A stretch of DNA of 64,000 nt from Proluteimonas flavola (GCF_021191705.1 NZ_JAIWPU010000014.1:1-64000), one strand, 5' to 3'. Shown: positions 8,542-19,601, counted from the stretch's first letter. A program made the numbers and translations. Notes: generated by a model not told the origin, from the sequence alone.

Positions 8542-9783
8542 TCAGGCGTTCCACCACATCAGGAACTCGTGCCACAGGCGCTTGAAGAAGCCCGCCTCTT
8601 CCACCGCTTCCAGCGCGACCAGCGGTCGCTCGGCGATGACCTTGCCGTCGAGTTCGACGCGCACGGTGCCGATGGCCTGGCCCTTTTCGATCGGGGCTTC
8701 CAGCGTCTGCGGGATGTCCATCGACGGCTTGAGCTGCGCGTACTTGCCGCGCGGCATCGAGACCAGCATCGGCTCGGCGACGCCCAACTGCACTTCGTTG
8801 GTCCTGCCCTTCCAGACCTTCTGCGTCGCGACGGCCTTCTCGGCGTCGTAGACCGCGTGGGTCTCGAAGAAACGGAAGCCCCAGTTGAGCAGCGCCAGCG
8901 AATCGGTGGCGCGCTGCGCCTCGCTGGTCGAGCCCATGACCACCGAGATCAGGCGCTGGTCGCCGCGCAGGGCCGAGGCCATCAGGCAGTAGCCGGCACC
9001 GCTGTGGTGGCCGGTCTTGATGCCGTCGACGCTGTCGTCGCGCCACAGCAGGCGGTTGCGATTGTGCTGGGTGATCGGCCCGACAGTGAATTCGCGGATC
9101 TTGTTGTGCGCGTATTCCTCGGGATAGTCGCGCACCATTGCGCGGCCGAGGATCGCCAGGTCGCGCGCGGTCGAATAGTGTTCGGGGCCCGACAGGCCGG
9201 TCGCGTTCTCGAAGTGGCTGTTCTTCATGCCGATGCGCGCGGCATAAGCGTTCATCAGCTGGGCGAAGGCTTCCTCACTGCCGGCGACATGCTCGGCCAG
9301 GGCGATCGCGGCGTCGTTGCCCGACTGCACGACCATGCCGATTTCCATGTCCAGCAGCGGCGCACGCTGGTTGACCGGAAAGCCGCTGTAGCTGCCGTCG
9401 GTACCGGCGCCGCCCTTGCGCCAGGCGTTCTCGCTCATCAGCACCTGATCGTCGGGCTTGATCTTGCCGGCGGCGAGCTCGGCGGCGATCACGTAGCTGG
9501 TCATCACCTTGGTGATGCTGGCCGGCTCGACGCGCGCATCGGCGTTGTCGCCCGCCAGCACCTGGCCGGTGGCGTAATCCATGATCACCCAGGCGGTGCC
9601 GGTGATGGTCGGCGGCGGCGGTGTCGGCAGGTCGTCGCTGAGCGCGGGCGCGGCCGCGGCGGGCGCGGCAGGCCGGGGCGCGGGCTGCGGCGTGGGCGCG
9701 GGATCCTGCGCGACGGCGATGCCCACCGTGGCGGTGGCCAGCGCGGCCAGCAACATGCGCGAAACGACTACGGACACTTTCAT
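8542..9783 (-). CDS. dacC: D-alanyl-D-alanine carboxypeptidase (PBP5/6 type)
   Basis: A 413-residue periplasmic enzyme that removes the terminal D-Ala of peptidoglycan pentapeptides. A signal peptide covers about residues 1-25 and a Pro/Ala-rich linker follows to about 58. The penicillin-binding motifs are Ser89-x-x-Lys92 (ASITK), Ser154-Gly-Asn156 and Lys256-Thr-Gly258. The C-terminal PBP5_C domain ends in an amphipathic, Trp-rich tail (FLMWWNA) suited to membrane binding. It sits in the mrd-rlpA-dac-ybeD-lipB order. The start at 9783 is set by the signal peptide. Whether to call it dacA or dacC is arbitrary. Confidence 0.93.
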   Translation of the reverse strand: MKVSVVVSRMLLAALATATVGIAVAQDPAPTPQPAPRPAAPAAAAPALSDDLPTPPPPTITGTAWVIMDYATGQVLAGDNADARVEPASITKVMTSYVIAAELAAGKIKPDDQVLMSENAWRKGGAGTDGSYSGFPVNQRAPLLDMEIGMVVQSGNDAAIALAEHVAGSEEAFAQLMNAYAARIGMKNSHFENATGLSGPEHYSTARDLAILGRAMVRDYPEEYAHNKIREFTVGPITQHNRNRLLWRDDSVDGIKTGHHSGAGYCLMASALRGDQRLISVVMGSTSEAQRATDSLALLNWGFRFFETHAVYDAEKAVATQKVWKGRTNEVQLGVAEPMLVSMPRGKYAQLKPSMDIPQTLEAPIEKGQAIGTVRVELDGKVIAERPLVALEAVEEAGFFKRLWHEFLMWWNA

Positions 9784-9838
9784 GTAATGCACAACTCCGG
9801 GGAACCGGCCGCGTCGACCGGCGGTGGATGGACAGGAT

Positions 9839-11188
9839 TCAATCGCGGACGACGGTGGGCGCGCCGAAGCCGAGGCCGGCGACACGCGAGGACACCTCGG
9901 CGACCTGCGTGGCCTCGACCGGGCCCACGCGCAGGCGCCAGACCGGCTTGCCGGCGGCGGTGCCGTCCTGCAGCTGGGCAGCGGCGATGCCGGCGCCGCG
10001 CAGCGTGGCGAGCGCGCGTTCGGCATTGGCGCGGGCGCCGAAGGCGGCGACCTGCAGGGTCACGCCGCCCAGGGCCGCGGCCGCAGTGCGCACCGGCGCA
10101 GGCGTCGCGACGGCCGCGACCGCAGTCGGCGCGGCGGCAGGCGCCGCAGCCGGCGTGGCCGCAGGCCGGGGATTCAGCGGTACCTGACGCCCGTTCTCGA
10201 GCCTGAGCCCGCGCGAGGCGAGCCAGGCGTCGAAGTCGTCGGCGGTCATGACCTTGCCGTTCTGGTACATATTGAAGCGGCCGTTCGACGCGTCGCCCTG
10301 CGGCGCGGGCGCAGGACGTTCGCCGGCCTGGGCGCTGGCGATCGGCAGGGCCTCGACGATGGCGTCCATCGCGCTGCCGGCGGCCGATGTCGTAGCTGCA
10401 GGCGTGACCGGTGCAGTGGCGGTTGCCGGCACGGTCGCGGAGCGTGTCGCACGCGCAGGCGCAGCGGCCGGCGGTGCACTGGCGACGGCCTCGTAATCGT
10501 TGCGGGCGTTCTCGCCCGGGCTCAGCGCGCGCACTTCGACGCGGCCGGTGCCGGCGGGATGGATGCCGATCTTCACTGCCGCGGCGTAGCTCAGATCGAC
10601 GACACGGCCCTCGTGGAACGGGCCGCGATCGTTGACGCGCACGACCACCGACTTGCCGGTGTCGAGATTGGTCACCCGCGCGAAGCTCGGCAGCGGCAGC
10701 GACTTGTGCGCGGCGGTGAACGCGTACATGTCGTAGACCTCGCGGTTCGAGGTCAGGCGGCCGTGGAACTTGGCGCCGTAGTAGGACGCGGTGCCGGTCT
10801 CGGCGAATTCGCTGTGGTCGTCGAGCACGGTGTAGCTCTTGCCCAGCACCTGGTAGGGGCTGCGGTTGCCGACCGGCGAACGCGGCAGATCGACGACTTC
10901 CGGTTCCGGAATCGCGTCGACGTTGGGCAGGTAGTCGGGCAGGCTGTCCGGAACGCCCGGGCGATACAGGCCACCGGCGGTGTAGTGGCCGCGGGTATTG
11001 GGATCTTCCTGCGCAGGCGCGTAAGGCGACACGCCGCGCTGGCCCGATGCAGGCCGGTGCGCGCTGCCGCCGTGCGCCGGCGGTGCCGACACCGTGCTGC
11101 CGGCCGCGGGCGCGTCGCCGCGCTTGGCATTCCCCGCGCAGCCCGCCAGCAGGGCCACCGCCGCCAGCGGCAGCAGCCACCGGATCAC
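9839..11188 (-). CDS. rlpA: Septal-ring rare lipoprotein A, SPOR domain
   Basis: A 449-residue lipoprotein. The lipobox LLAGC places the lipidated Cys at residue 17. A double-psi beta-barrel follows (GTASYYGAKFHG, VRVNDRGPFHEGRVVDLS), with a long Ala/Pro-rich linker and a C-terminal SPOR repeat that binds denuded glycan. In Pseudomonas, RlpA is a lytic transglycosylase acting on such glycans at the septum. The GTG at 11188 overlaps the stop of mltB as GTGA and directly precedes the lipoprotein signal. The gene is co-transcribed with mltB and rodA. Confidence 0.9.
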   Translation of the reverse strand: MIRWLLPLAAVALLAGCAGNAKRGDAPAAGSTVSAPPAHGGSAHRPASGQRGVSPYAPAQEDPNTRGHYTAGGLYRPGVPDSLPDYLPNVDAIPEPEVVDLPRSPVGNRSPYQVLGKSYTVLDDHSEFAETGTASYYGAKFHGRLTSNREVYDMYAFTAAHKSLPLPSFARVTNLDTGKSVVVRVNDRGPFHEGRVVDLSYAAAVKIGIHPAGTGRVEVRALSPGENARNDYEAVASAPPAAAPARATRSATVPATATAPVTPAATTSAAGSAMDAIVEALPIASAQAGERPAPAPQGDASNGRFNMYQNGKVMTADDFDAWLASRGLRLENGRQVPLNPRPAATPAAAPAAAPTAVAAVATPAPVRTAAAALGGVTLQVAAFGARANAERALATLRGAGIAAAQLQDGTAAGKPVWRLRVGPVEATQVAEVSSRVAGLGFGAPTVVRD

Positions 11189-12315
11189 GGACCGACCCCG
11201 GCCCGGACCGCCTGCGCGAGCTGGTGCACCGACAGCGAGTACATCGGCGAGCGGTTGTAGCGGGTGATCACGTAGAAGTTGCGGTACGCCAGCCAGTACT
11301 CCATGCCGGCGTCGCCATCGAGCGACAGCAGCGTCGCGCCTTCGGCGGTCGGCTGGCCGGGCGCCGGCGTGTAGCCGCGCTTCGCCAGATCGGCCAGCGG
11401 ATACACCGGATCCCAGTTCTCGGGCCTGAAGTCCGCCGCCGATGCATCGCGCTGCGCGCGGGCTACGACCGGACCGCCCCGCTGCCAGCCGTGCACGACG
11501 AAGTAGTTGGCGATCGAGGCGAACACGTCGGGCTTGTGGGTCAGCAGGTCGCGGCGCCCATCGCCGTCGCCGTCCTTCGCCCACAGGCGATAGCTCGACG
11601 GCATGAACTGGCCCATGCCCATCGCGCCGGCGTAGCTGCCCTTGAGTTCCAGCACGTCGAGCTGCGGCTCGGCCTTCTCCAGCGCGAACAGCTGCGCGAG
11701 TTCGCCGGCAAAGAACGGCGCGCGCGGCGCGTAATCGAAGGCCAGCGTGTACAGCGCGTCGATCACCTTCCAGTTGCCGGTGATGCGGCCGTAGCTGGTT
11801 TCCACGCCGATGATCGCGACGATGTATTCGGCCGGCACGCCGGTCTCGGCGGCCACGCTCTCGAGCGCGGCGCGGTTCTCGCGGTAGAACGCCACGCCGC
11901 CATTGATGCGCGCGTCGTTGATGAAGATCGGCCGGTAGTCGCGCCACGGGCGCACCGCTTCGGCCGGGCGGCTGATCGCGGTGAGGATGGCCTGCTGCAC
12001 CTGCGCCTTCGCCAGCACGCTGCGCACGTGCGCCGGATCGGCGCCATAGGTCTGCACGGTGTAGTCGACGAAGTTCTCGACACGCTGCGCGCGCGGAATC
12101 GCCGGATCGGTGACCGAGGCCGGCGCGACCGGACGCTCGGGCGGCTGCGGCACCGGCGCCAGCAGGGCACCTTCGGTGCGCGCAGGCTCGGGCAGCGGCG
12201 TCACCGCACCGTAGTCCTCGGCATGGCCATCGGACGGATTGACGGGGGTCGCACACGCTGCCAATGCGAACGGCAGCGCGGCCACGGCGAGTCGGAAAAA
12301 CGGGCGTCGGCTCAT
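11185..12315 (-). CDS. mltB: Membrane-bound lytic murein transglycosylase B
   Basis: A 376-residue lipoprotein (lipid Cys21 in FALAACATP) of the MltB/SltB family, which cleaves the MurNAc-GlcNAc bond with formation of 1,6-anhydro-MurNAc. The catalytic Glu lies in VAIIGVETSYGRITG, and the AGAMGMGQFMPSSY motif is typical of the family. It lies between rodA (80-base gap) and rlpA (four-base overlap). I place the start at the ATG at 12315, the closest start to the signal peptide; the ORF is open 13 codons further. Confidence 0.93.
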   Translation of the reverse strand: MSRRPFFRLAVAALPFALAACATPVNPSDGHAEDYGAVTPLPEPARTEGALLAPVPQPPERPVAPASVTDPAIPRAQRVENFVDYTVQTYGADPAHVRSVLAKAQVQQAILTAISRPAEAVRPWRDYRPIFINDARINGGVAFYRENRAALESVAAETGVPAEYIVAIIGVETSYGRITGNWKVIDALYTLAFDYAPRAPFFAGELAQLFALEKAEPQLDVLELKGSYAGAMGMGQFMPSSYRLWAKDGDGDGRRDLLTHKPDVFASIANYFVVHGWQRGGPVVARAQRDASAADFRPENWDPVYPLADLAKRGYTPAPGQPTAEGATLLSLDGDAGMEYWLAYRNFYVITRYNRSPMYSLSVHQLAQAVRAGVGP

Positions 12316-12396
12316 CGGCGGCGAGGTTAGCACGCACGTGCGCGGACGACGCACCGGCGCATCCGCGCAGTCAGGGCCGGTCAGGATTTCGGCGGA

Positions 12397-13506
12397 TCAG
12401 CGGCGCCGCGTACCGCTCACCTGCACCGCCATCACCACACCAAAGCCGGCCAGCAGAGACACCGCCGCGGTGCCGCCGAAACTCAGCAGCGGCATCGGCA
12501 CGCCGACCACCGGCAACAGGCCGGAAATCATGCCGCCGTTGACGATGACGTAGACGAACAGCGCCAGGCCGAGGCTGCCGACTAGCAGCCGCGAGAAGCC
12601 GTCGCGTGCTTCGCTGGCGATCCACAGGCAGCGGCCGATGATGAACAGGTACAGGCCCAGCACGACGCTGACGCCGAGCCAGCCGAATTCCTCGCTCAGC
12701 ACGGCGAAGATGAAGTCGGTGGTGTGCTCGGGCACGTAGTTGAGGTGCGACTGCGAGCCGTCGCCCCAGCCCTGCCCCGAGAACCCGCCGGAGCCGATCG
12801 CGATCTTGGACTGGATGATGTTCCAGCCGGTGCCCAGCGGATCGGATTCGGGATCGAGGAAGGTCAGGATGCGGTCCTTCTGGTACTGCTGGAAATACCA
12901 GAACCACGCCGCCGGTGCGGCCACCGCGAACGCCGCGGCGCCGCCGATGAACCACCACCACGACAGCCCGGCCAGATACAGCGCGAACACTCCGCCCGAG
13001 GCCACCAGCACCGCGGTGCCCAGATCGGGCTGCAGCAGGATCAGGCCGGTCGGCAGGCCGATGATCGCGGCGGTGATCGCGATCGTGCCCAGCCGCGGCG
13101 GCGTGGGCTGCTGGCCCAGCCACCAGGCCGCCATCATCGGCAGCGACAGCTTCATCAGTTCCGCCGGCTGCACGTAGAACACGCCGAGGTTGAGCCAGTG
13201 CTGGCCGCTGCGTCCGGTGCCCATGAACAGCACCGCGATCAGCGGCAGCAGCGAGGCGATATACGCGGCCGGGGTGAAGCGGCGCAGCTGCACCGCGGGA
13301 ATCCGCGACAGCCCCCACATCGCGCCGAGGCCGATGACGAAGCGGCTGCCCTGCGAGGCCACCATCGCCATGTTCTGGTTGGCCGCGCTGTGCAGCACGG
13401 CGAGGCCGATGCACATCAGCGCGACCAGCGCGGCGAGCAGCGGCCAGTCCAGCGTGCGGGTGAAGCGCTGCAGCATCTCCAGCAGCCAGCGCAGGATCAC
13501 GTTCAT
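12397..13506 (-). CDS. rodA: Rod-shape peptidoglycan polymerase RodA
   Basis: A 369-residue SEDS-family glycosyltransferase that polymerises lipid II with PBP2 during cell elongation. It is a multi-pass membrane protein with about ten segments. It carries the SEDS signatures VQPAELMKL, with the essential Glu-Leu region, and LPVVGVPMPLLSFGG near the C-terminus. Its ATG overlaps the stop codon of mrdA (ATGA), the usual coupling of this enzyme pair. Confidence 0.96.
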   Translation of the reverse strand: MNVILRWLLEMLQRFTRTLDWPLLAALVALMCIGLAVLHSAANQNMAMVASQGSRFVIGLGAMWGLSRIPAVQLRRFTPAAYIASLLPLIAVLFMGTGRSGQHWLNLGVFYVQPAELMKLSLPMMAAWWLGQQPTPPRLGTIAITAAIIGLPTGLILLQPDLGTAVLVASGGVFALYLAGLSWWWFIGGAAAFAVAAPAAWFWYFQQYQKDRILTFLDPESDPLGTGWNIIQSKIAIGSGGFSGQGWGDGSQSHLNYVPEHTTDFIFAVLSEEFGWLGVSVVLGLYLFIIGRCLWIASEARDGFSRLLVGSLGLALFVYVIVNGGMISGLLPVVGVPMPLLSFGGTAAVSLLAGFGVVMAVQVSGTRRR

Positions 13507-15560
13507 GGCGTCGGCTCCATCGGCGGCGCGGCGCCGGTCGCAGACGCAGGCGACGTGGTTGCCGTCACGCCCGGGAACTTGCCGTTGGCATCGCGCGGCG
13601 CGGTGCGCACGCCGGCGACGACCGCCTCGAACGAGGGTTCGGGCGCGAGGTCGGCCCCGGGTACGATCGCGGCCACCGCGGCCGGCGCGCCGGTGGCGGC
13701 GTCGATCTCGACTTCGGGCATCTTGCCGAGCAGCCAGGCATCGAAGATGCGACGCGCGATCGGGGCGGCGGTGCTGCCGCCGTAACCGCCGTGTTCGACG
13801 GTGATCGCGAGCGCGATCGTCGGGTTCTCGGCCGGCGCGTAGCCGACGAACAACGCCTGGTGGCGCAGGTGATACGGCAGGCTGCGCGGGTCCATGCTCA
13901 CGCTGCCGCGCCGGCTCACGCGCTGCGCGGTGCCGGTCTTGCCGGCCATACGGTACTCCGCGCCGATCGCCATGCGCGTGCCGGTGCCGCGGCCGTGGAT
14001 CGTGGTGACCATGCCTTCCTGCACCGCGCGCAGGTGCGCCGGGTTGTCGGTGATCGACGTCGAGGCCGGGCGCGGCACCAGGCGCCACGGTGCGTCGAAG
14101 CCGTCGCGGCGCTCGTTGGCCAGGTGCAGCGTGTGGAGCTGGCCGCCATTGGCGATCGCCGCGGTGCCGCGCGCGAGCTGCAGCGCGGTCGCGATCCAGT
14201 AGCCCTGCCCGATGCCGGCGATCACGGTCTCGCCGGTGTACCAGGGCTCGCGCGAACGCGAGGCCTTGAAGCGCGGCGACGGCACGACGCCGGCGTTCTC
14301 GCCGAGCAGATCGATGCCGGTCGGCTGGCCGAAGCCATAGCGCGTCATGTACTGGTCGAAACGTTCGATGCCCATCTCGTAGGCGAGCTGGTAGTAGTAG
14401 TAGTTCACCGAACGCGCGATCGAATCGCGCAGATCGGTCCAGCCGGCGCCGCGCGCGGCATCGCGATAGCCGCGGCGCTGCCCGGGAATGAAGAACTCAC
14501 CGGTCGAGAACACCCGCGAGTCCGGCGTGCGCAGGCCGCTGTCGACACCGGCCAGCGCGACCAGCGGCTTGATCGTCGAACCCGGCGGGCCGCCACCGAG
14601 CACGTTGCGGTTGAACAGCGGACGCGCCGGATCGTCCATCAGCTGGCGGTAATCGGTGTGCGAGATGCCGTTGACGAACAGGTTGGGATCGAAGCTCGGC
14701 AGGCTGACCATGCCGAGGATGTTGCCGGTCGCCGGCTCCACCGCCACCGCCGAGCCATGCAGGCCGCCGAAGGCCAGCACCATCGCCTGCTGCAGGTCGG
14801 CATCGACGCTCAGGCGCAGATCCGCGCCGGCGGTCGCGGGCAGCTGGCCGAGCCGGCGCAGCGCACGGCCTTCGACATTCGTTTCGACCTGCTCGTAGCC
14901 GATCTCGCCGCGCAGCGCTTCGTCGTAATACCGTTCCAGGCCCGTGCGTCCGGTCTGCGGATACAGCAGATGCGCCTGGCCGTAGCGCGCGACGTCGCTT
15001 TCGTCGGTGCGGCCCACGTAGCCGACCACGTGCGCGAACAGATCGCCGTAGGGGTAATGGCGGTTGAGGTAGGGCACCACTTCTACGCCCGGGAACCGCC
15101 AGCGATCGAGCGCGAAGCGCGCCATCTCGTCCTCGCTGATGCGAAGTTTGAGCGTGACCGCGCGGAACCCCCGCTGCGCGCGGCGCTCGCGGTCGAAGCG
15201 CGCGATGTCGTCGGGCGAGAGCGCGATGATCCGCGACAGCTCGCTGATCAGCCGGCGCGTGTCGCCGGCTTCCTCGGGCGTGACTTCGAGGCGATACGCC
15301 TGTTCGTTCTCGGCGAGGATGCGGCCCTTGCGGTCGAGGATGAGCCCGCGCCCCGGCACCACCGGCCGCGGCTTGATGCGGTTGGCCTCCGAGCGCTTGG
15401 AGTAGATGTCGTGATCGATGACCTGCAGCTTGAAGTACCAGCCCGCCAGCACGCCCAGCGCGAGCACGACGGCGCCGAATCCGATCAGCGCACGCGTGCG
15501 GAACGCCGCGGCCTCGCTGGCGTTGTTGCGGATGTCGGGACGTCGCCCGCGCCTGGCCAT
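13503..15560 (-). CDS. mrdA: Penicillin-binding protein 2
   Basis: A 685-residue class-B transpeptidase of the elongasome. One N-terminal membrane anchor (about residues 24-45) is followed by the PBP dimerisation domain and the transpeptidase domain with S-T-I-K (GSTIKPLVAL), S-V-N (ARSVNYYYY) and K-T-G (AGKTGTAQR). A Pro/Ala/Thr-rich tail of about 80 residues extends past the domain. I use the ATG at 15560 (MARRGRRPD) with a GGGGGCAAGG ribosome-binding region just upstream; the ORF is open much further into mreD sequence. It lies 14 bases behind mreD. Confidence 0.95.
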   Translation of the reverse strand: MARRGRRPDIRNNASEAAAFRTRALIGFGAVVLALGVLAGWYFKLQVIDHDIYSKRSEANRIKPRPVVPGRGLILDRKGRILAENEQAYRLEVTPEEAGDTRRLISELSRIIALSPDDIARFDRERRAQRGFRAVTLKLRISEDEMARFALDRWRFPGVEVVPYLNRHYPYGDLFAHVVGYVGRTDESDVARYGQAHLLYPQTGRTGLERYYDEALRGEIGYEQVETNVEGRALRRLGQLPATAGADLRLSVDADLQQAMVLAFGGLHGSAVAVEPATGNILGMVSLPSFDPNLFVNGISHTDYRQLMDDPARPLFNRNVLGGGPPGSTIKPLVALAGVDSGLRTPDSRVFSTGEFFIPGQRRGYRDAARGAGWTDLRDSIARSVNYYYYQLAYEMGIERFDQYMTRYGFGQPTGIDLLGENAGVVPSPRFKASRSREPWYTGETVIAGIGQGYWIATALQLARGTAAIANGGQLHTLHLANERRDGFDAPWRLVPRPASTSITDNPAHLRAVQEGMVTTIHGRGTGTRMAIGAEYRMAGKTGTAQRVSRRGSVSMDPRSLPYHLRHQALFVGYAPAENPTIALAITVEHGGYGGSTAAPIARRIFDAWLLGKMPEVEIDAATGAPAAVAAIVPGADLAPEPSFEAVVAGVRTAPRDANGKFPGVTATTSPASATGAAPPMEPTP

Positions 15561-15574
15561 CGCCTTGCCCCCCG

Positions 15575-16054
15575 CTACGACCTGCGCCCGAAGCGCAGTG
15601 CGTCCATCACCAGATACAGCGGCGCCCACAGCAGCATGCCGATCAGCGGCGCCAGCCAGTAGGCCCACGGCAGCTGCGGCACGCCGAGCGCGCCATGGAT
15701 CGCCGCACTGACGATGCGGTCGTTGAGCAGCAGGCCGCCGATCGCCAGCGCCTGCTGCGCGACCGGGAAGAAGCGCAGCTGCGAGCGGAAGCGCTGCAGG
15801 ATGAAGGCCATGATCACCAGCCGCAGCGCCTGTTCGCCGAGCAGGCCGCCGAACGCGAGATCGGCGATCAGCCCCATCGAGAACGCGAAGCCCAGGCCCG
15901 CCCGGTCGGGATCCTCGATCACCCAGTAGGCGACGACCAGCGCCAGCCAGAACGGCCGGAACGGCTGCAGGCCGGTCGGCAAAGGCAGCAGGCCGAGCAG
16001 CAGCGCGACGAACAGGCTGGCCGGCAGCACCCAGGGATTGCGACGACGGCTCAT
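15575..16054 (-). CDS. mreD: Rod-shape-determining protein MreD
   Basis: A 159-residue inner-membrane protein with about five hydrophobic segments, part of the MreBCD elongasome scaffold. Family features include the acidic DPDRAGLGFAFSMGLIADL loop. Its ATG at 16054 overlaps the mreC stop (ATGA), and mrdA follows after 14 bases. Length and position match the xanthomonad family. Confidence 0.92.
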   Translation of the reverse strand: MSRRRNPWVLPASLFVALLLGLLPLPTGLQPFRPFWLALVVAYWVIEDPDRAGLGFAFSMGLIADLAFGGLLGEQALRLVIMAFILQRFRSQLRFFPVAQQALAIGGLLLNDRIVSAAIHGALGVPQLPWAYWLAPLIGMLLWAPLYLVMDALRFGRRS

Positions 16055-17085
16055 CGCTGCGGCGCCTGCACGGGCGGTGTCGCGGGCGGCGCTGGCATTC
16101 GAGTTGCCGGCGCGGGCGGCGTATCGCCGGCGTCGGGTGCTGCGGTGCCGGCACCCTCGACAGGCGTCGCTGCGGCGTCCGCTTCCGCACGCGCGGCCGC
16201 TTCGCGTTCGGCCGCGGCGGCGTCGAGATCGGCGGTGGTCACCGGCACCACCACATCGCGGAGCAGCAGCACGTCGCGACCGCGATCGAGCTGGGCGGCG
16301 GGCGTCAGATCGCCGACCAGGAACGCGCGGCTGTCGTCGGGCTGCAGGTCGGTGATCGTGCCGACCGGGAAACCCGGCGGAAACCGCCCGCCCAGGCCCG
16401 AGGTCACCAGCGTGTCGCCCACTTCGACATCGGCCGACAACGGCACGTTGCGCAGCGCGAGATGGTCGGCGCGGCCGCTGCCGTAGGCGACCAGGCGCAC
16501 GCCGTTGCGGGCGATGATCACCGGCACCGCGTGTTCGAGATCGGTCACCAGCAGCACGGTCGAGGTCAGCGGCGTGACCGTGATGACCTGTCCGAGCAGG
16601 CCGCCGGCATCGATGACGCTCTGGCCCACGCGCACGCCGTTGCGGCTGCCGGCATCGAGCAGCAGGCGCTGGCGCGTGGGGTCCTGGTCGACATCGAGGA
16701 TCGGCGCCAGTTGCACGTCGAGGCTGCCCTGCTCCACCGCGCCGAGCAGCGCGCGCAGGCGCGCGTTCTCGACCGCTTCCACGCGCAACCGCGCCTGGCC
16801 GGCATTGAGCACCAGCAGTTCGTTGCGCAGGCGGCGGTTGTCTGCCGACAGCTGGGTGCGCGTGGCCGCATCGTTGCGCATGCTGTCGCCCAGCCGCGAC
16901 GGCAGACCGGCCAGCCACCACAGCGGCTGCATCGCCACGCTGGCCTGCTGGCGGAACTGCGACAGCCAGCCGCCCTGGTGATCGCTGACCACCAGCGCAC
17001 ACGACAGCGCGAGATAGGCGAGCAGACGCAGCGTGCCGGCGACATCGCCGGGCCGGGGCGCGGGAGAGCTGGCGTAGGAGGACAT
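16051..17085 (-). CDS. mreC: Rod-shape-determining protein MreC
   Basis: A 344-residue bitopic periplasmic protein that links MreB filaments to PBP2/RodA. A membrane anchor at about residues 20-40 is followed by a coiled-coil stretch (about 65-110) and two beta-barrel domains, including TSGLGGRFPPGFPVGTI. A low-complexity Ala/Pro tail makes up the last 60 residues. The gene overlaps mreD by four bases. It is separated from mreB by 292 bases carrying a palindromic repeat. Confidence 0.94.
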   Translation of the reverse strand: MSSYASSPAPRPGDVAGTLRLLAYLALSCALVVSDHQGGWLSQFRQQASVAMQPLWWLAGLPSRLGDSMRNDAATRTQLSADNRRLRNELLVLNAGQARLRVEAVENARLRALLGAVEQGSLDVQLAPILDVDQDPTRQRLLLDAGSRNGVRVGQSVIDAGGLLGQVITVTPLTSTVLLVTDLEHAVPVIIARNGVRLVAYGSGRADHLALRNVPLSADVEVGDTLVTSGLGGRFPPGFPVGTITDLQPDDSRAFLVGDLTPAAQLDRGRDVLLLRDVVVPVTTADLDAAAAEREAAARAEADAAATPVEGAGTAAPDAGDTPPAPATRMPAPPATPPVQAPQR

Positions 17086-17156
17086 CAGGGGCGGTCTTTC
17101 CGTGTCATCTCAAACGGTGGCCCTGCAAGAAAAAGCTGGAGGCCGCTTCGTCGTCG

Positions 17157-17220
17157 CCCCAGCGAAAGCTGGGGCCCATCTTGATCTTGAGCCTGATCGC
17201 GAAAATGGGTCCCAGCTCGA
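17157..17220. repeat. CCCCAGCGAAAGCTGGGG palindrome between mreC and mreB
   Basis: CCCCAGCGAAAGCTGGGG at 17157-17174 forms a hairpin, and a partial second copy (TGGGTCCCAGCT) lies near 17205-17217. The same CCAGCGAAAGCTGG core occurs in the repeats at 25061-25169. It lies inside the mreB-mreC transcription unit and could affect the relative expression of mreB and mreCD. Confidence 0.65.
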
Positions 17221-17377
17221 CCAGACATCCTTCTGTTGACAGCCACTGGGACGACGGCTCGATCTACCGCCAGCGGTCTCCGAAGCATGTCTCGGAGACC
17301 AGTTCGTTCCAGGTCACCAAGGAACGGCAGCGGACAGGGCGAAAACCGGAAAATCACTCCGATCGCCCGTACACCCA

Positions 17378-18457
<1,080 letters not shown>

Positions 18458-18624
18458 TTAGCCTAGCAAAAAAGCGGCCTCCCCGTGGCCCCGGGGCGTC
18501 CCCGGTTGCGCGCCCGGTGGGGCGCTGTTCCGGGGCCGTACGGCGCCCCGCGGCAGCCTGCGCGCTGGCCTCGCGCCCCCTGCGCCGGTACCCTGTGCGG
18601 CCCTTCCGCGCGAGCGTCCGCCCG

Positions 18625-19575
18625 ATGTCTGCACTGATCTGCGGCTCCCTGGCCTACGACACCATCATGGTGTTCCCCGACCAGTTCAAGAACCACATCC
18701 TGCCGGACAAGGTGCACATCCTGAACGTCTCGTTTCTGGTGCCGCGGATGCGTCGCGAGTTCGGCGGCTGCGCCGGCAACATCGCCTACAACCTGAAACT
18801 GCTGGGCGGCGACCCGATCCCGATGGGCACGGTCGGCCAGGACTTCGGTCCCTACCGCGAGTGGTTCGAGGAACACGGCATCGATCTGTCGCAGGTCCGC
18901 GAGATCCCCGACCTGTTCACGCCGCAGGCCTTCATCACCACCGACCTGGACAACAACCAGATCACCGCCTTCCACCCGGGCGCGATGATGCGCAGCCACG
19001 AGAACCACGTGAAGGATGTCCCGAACGTGACCATCGGCCTCGTCGGCCCCGACGGCCGCGAAGGCATGCTGCAGAACGCCCGGGAATTCTCTGAGGGCGG
19101 CATCCCCTTCATCTTCGACCCCGGCCAGGCCATGCCGCTGTTCAACGGCGAGGAACTGCGCAACTTCATCGAGTTGGCCGACTACGTGGTCGTCAACGAC
19201 TACGAGTCCAACCTCCTGCAGGAACGCACCGGCTGGGACGAGACCACCATCGCCGCCAAGGTGCGCGCTTACATCTGCACGCGTGGCCCCAAGGGCGTCG
19301 TCATCCACGCCGACGGCCAGACCCACGACATCCCGCCCGCCCACGAGCGCCGCGTGACCGATCCCACCGGCTGCGGCGACGCCTTCCGCGCCGGCCTGCT
19401 GTTCGGCATCGAAAAGGGCTGGGACTGGCTGACCATCGGCCGCATCGGCAACCTGATGGGCGCGCTGAAGGTCGAGCATCCCGGTACGCAGAACCAGCGT
19501 TTCGATTACGCCGAATTCTCGCTGCAGTTCCGGCAGCAGTTCGGGTATGCGTTGGAGAGCAAGACGACGGTTTGA
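18625..19575 (+). CDS. PfkB-family carbohydrate (adenosine-type) kinase
   Basis: A 316-residue ribokinase-fold sugar or nucleoside kinase. It shows the N-terminal substrate motif GGCAGNIAYNL (residues 47-58) and the C-terminal signature VTDPTGCGDAFRAGLL (from 244), with Asp252 as catalytic base. The start at 18625 (MSALICGSLAYDT) is the only ATG that begins at the domain edge. It is divergent from mreB, with 206 bases between them. The close relatives I know are annotated only as carbohydrate or adenosine kinases, so the substrate remains open. Confidence 0.88.
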   Translation: MSALICGSLAYDTIMVFPDQFKNHILPDKVHILNVSFLVPRMRREFGGCAGNIAYNLKLLGGDPIPMGTVGQDFGPYREWFEEHGIDLSQVREIPDLFTPQAFITTDLDNNQITAFHPGAMMRSHENHVKDVPNVTIGLVGPDGREGMLQNAREFSEGGIPFIFDPGQAMPLFNGEELRNFIELADYVVVNDYESNLLQERTGWDETTIAAKVRAYICTRGPKGVVIHADGQTHDIPPAHERRVTDPTGCGDAFRAGLLFGIEKGWDWLTIGRIGNLMGALKVEHPGTQNQRFDYAEFSLQFRQQFGYALESKTTV

Positions 19576-19601
19576 GTCGGCGGACATTGCGAAGTTTTGA
19601 A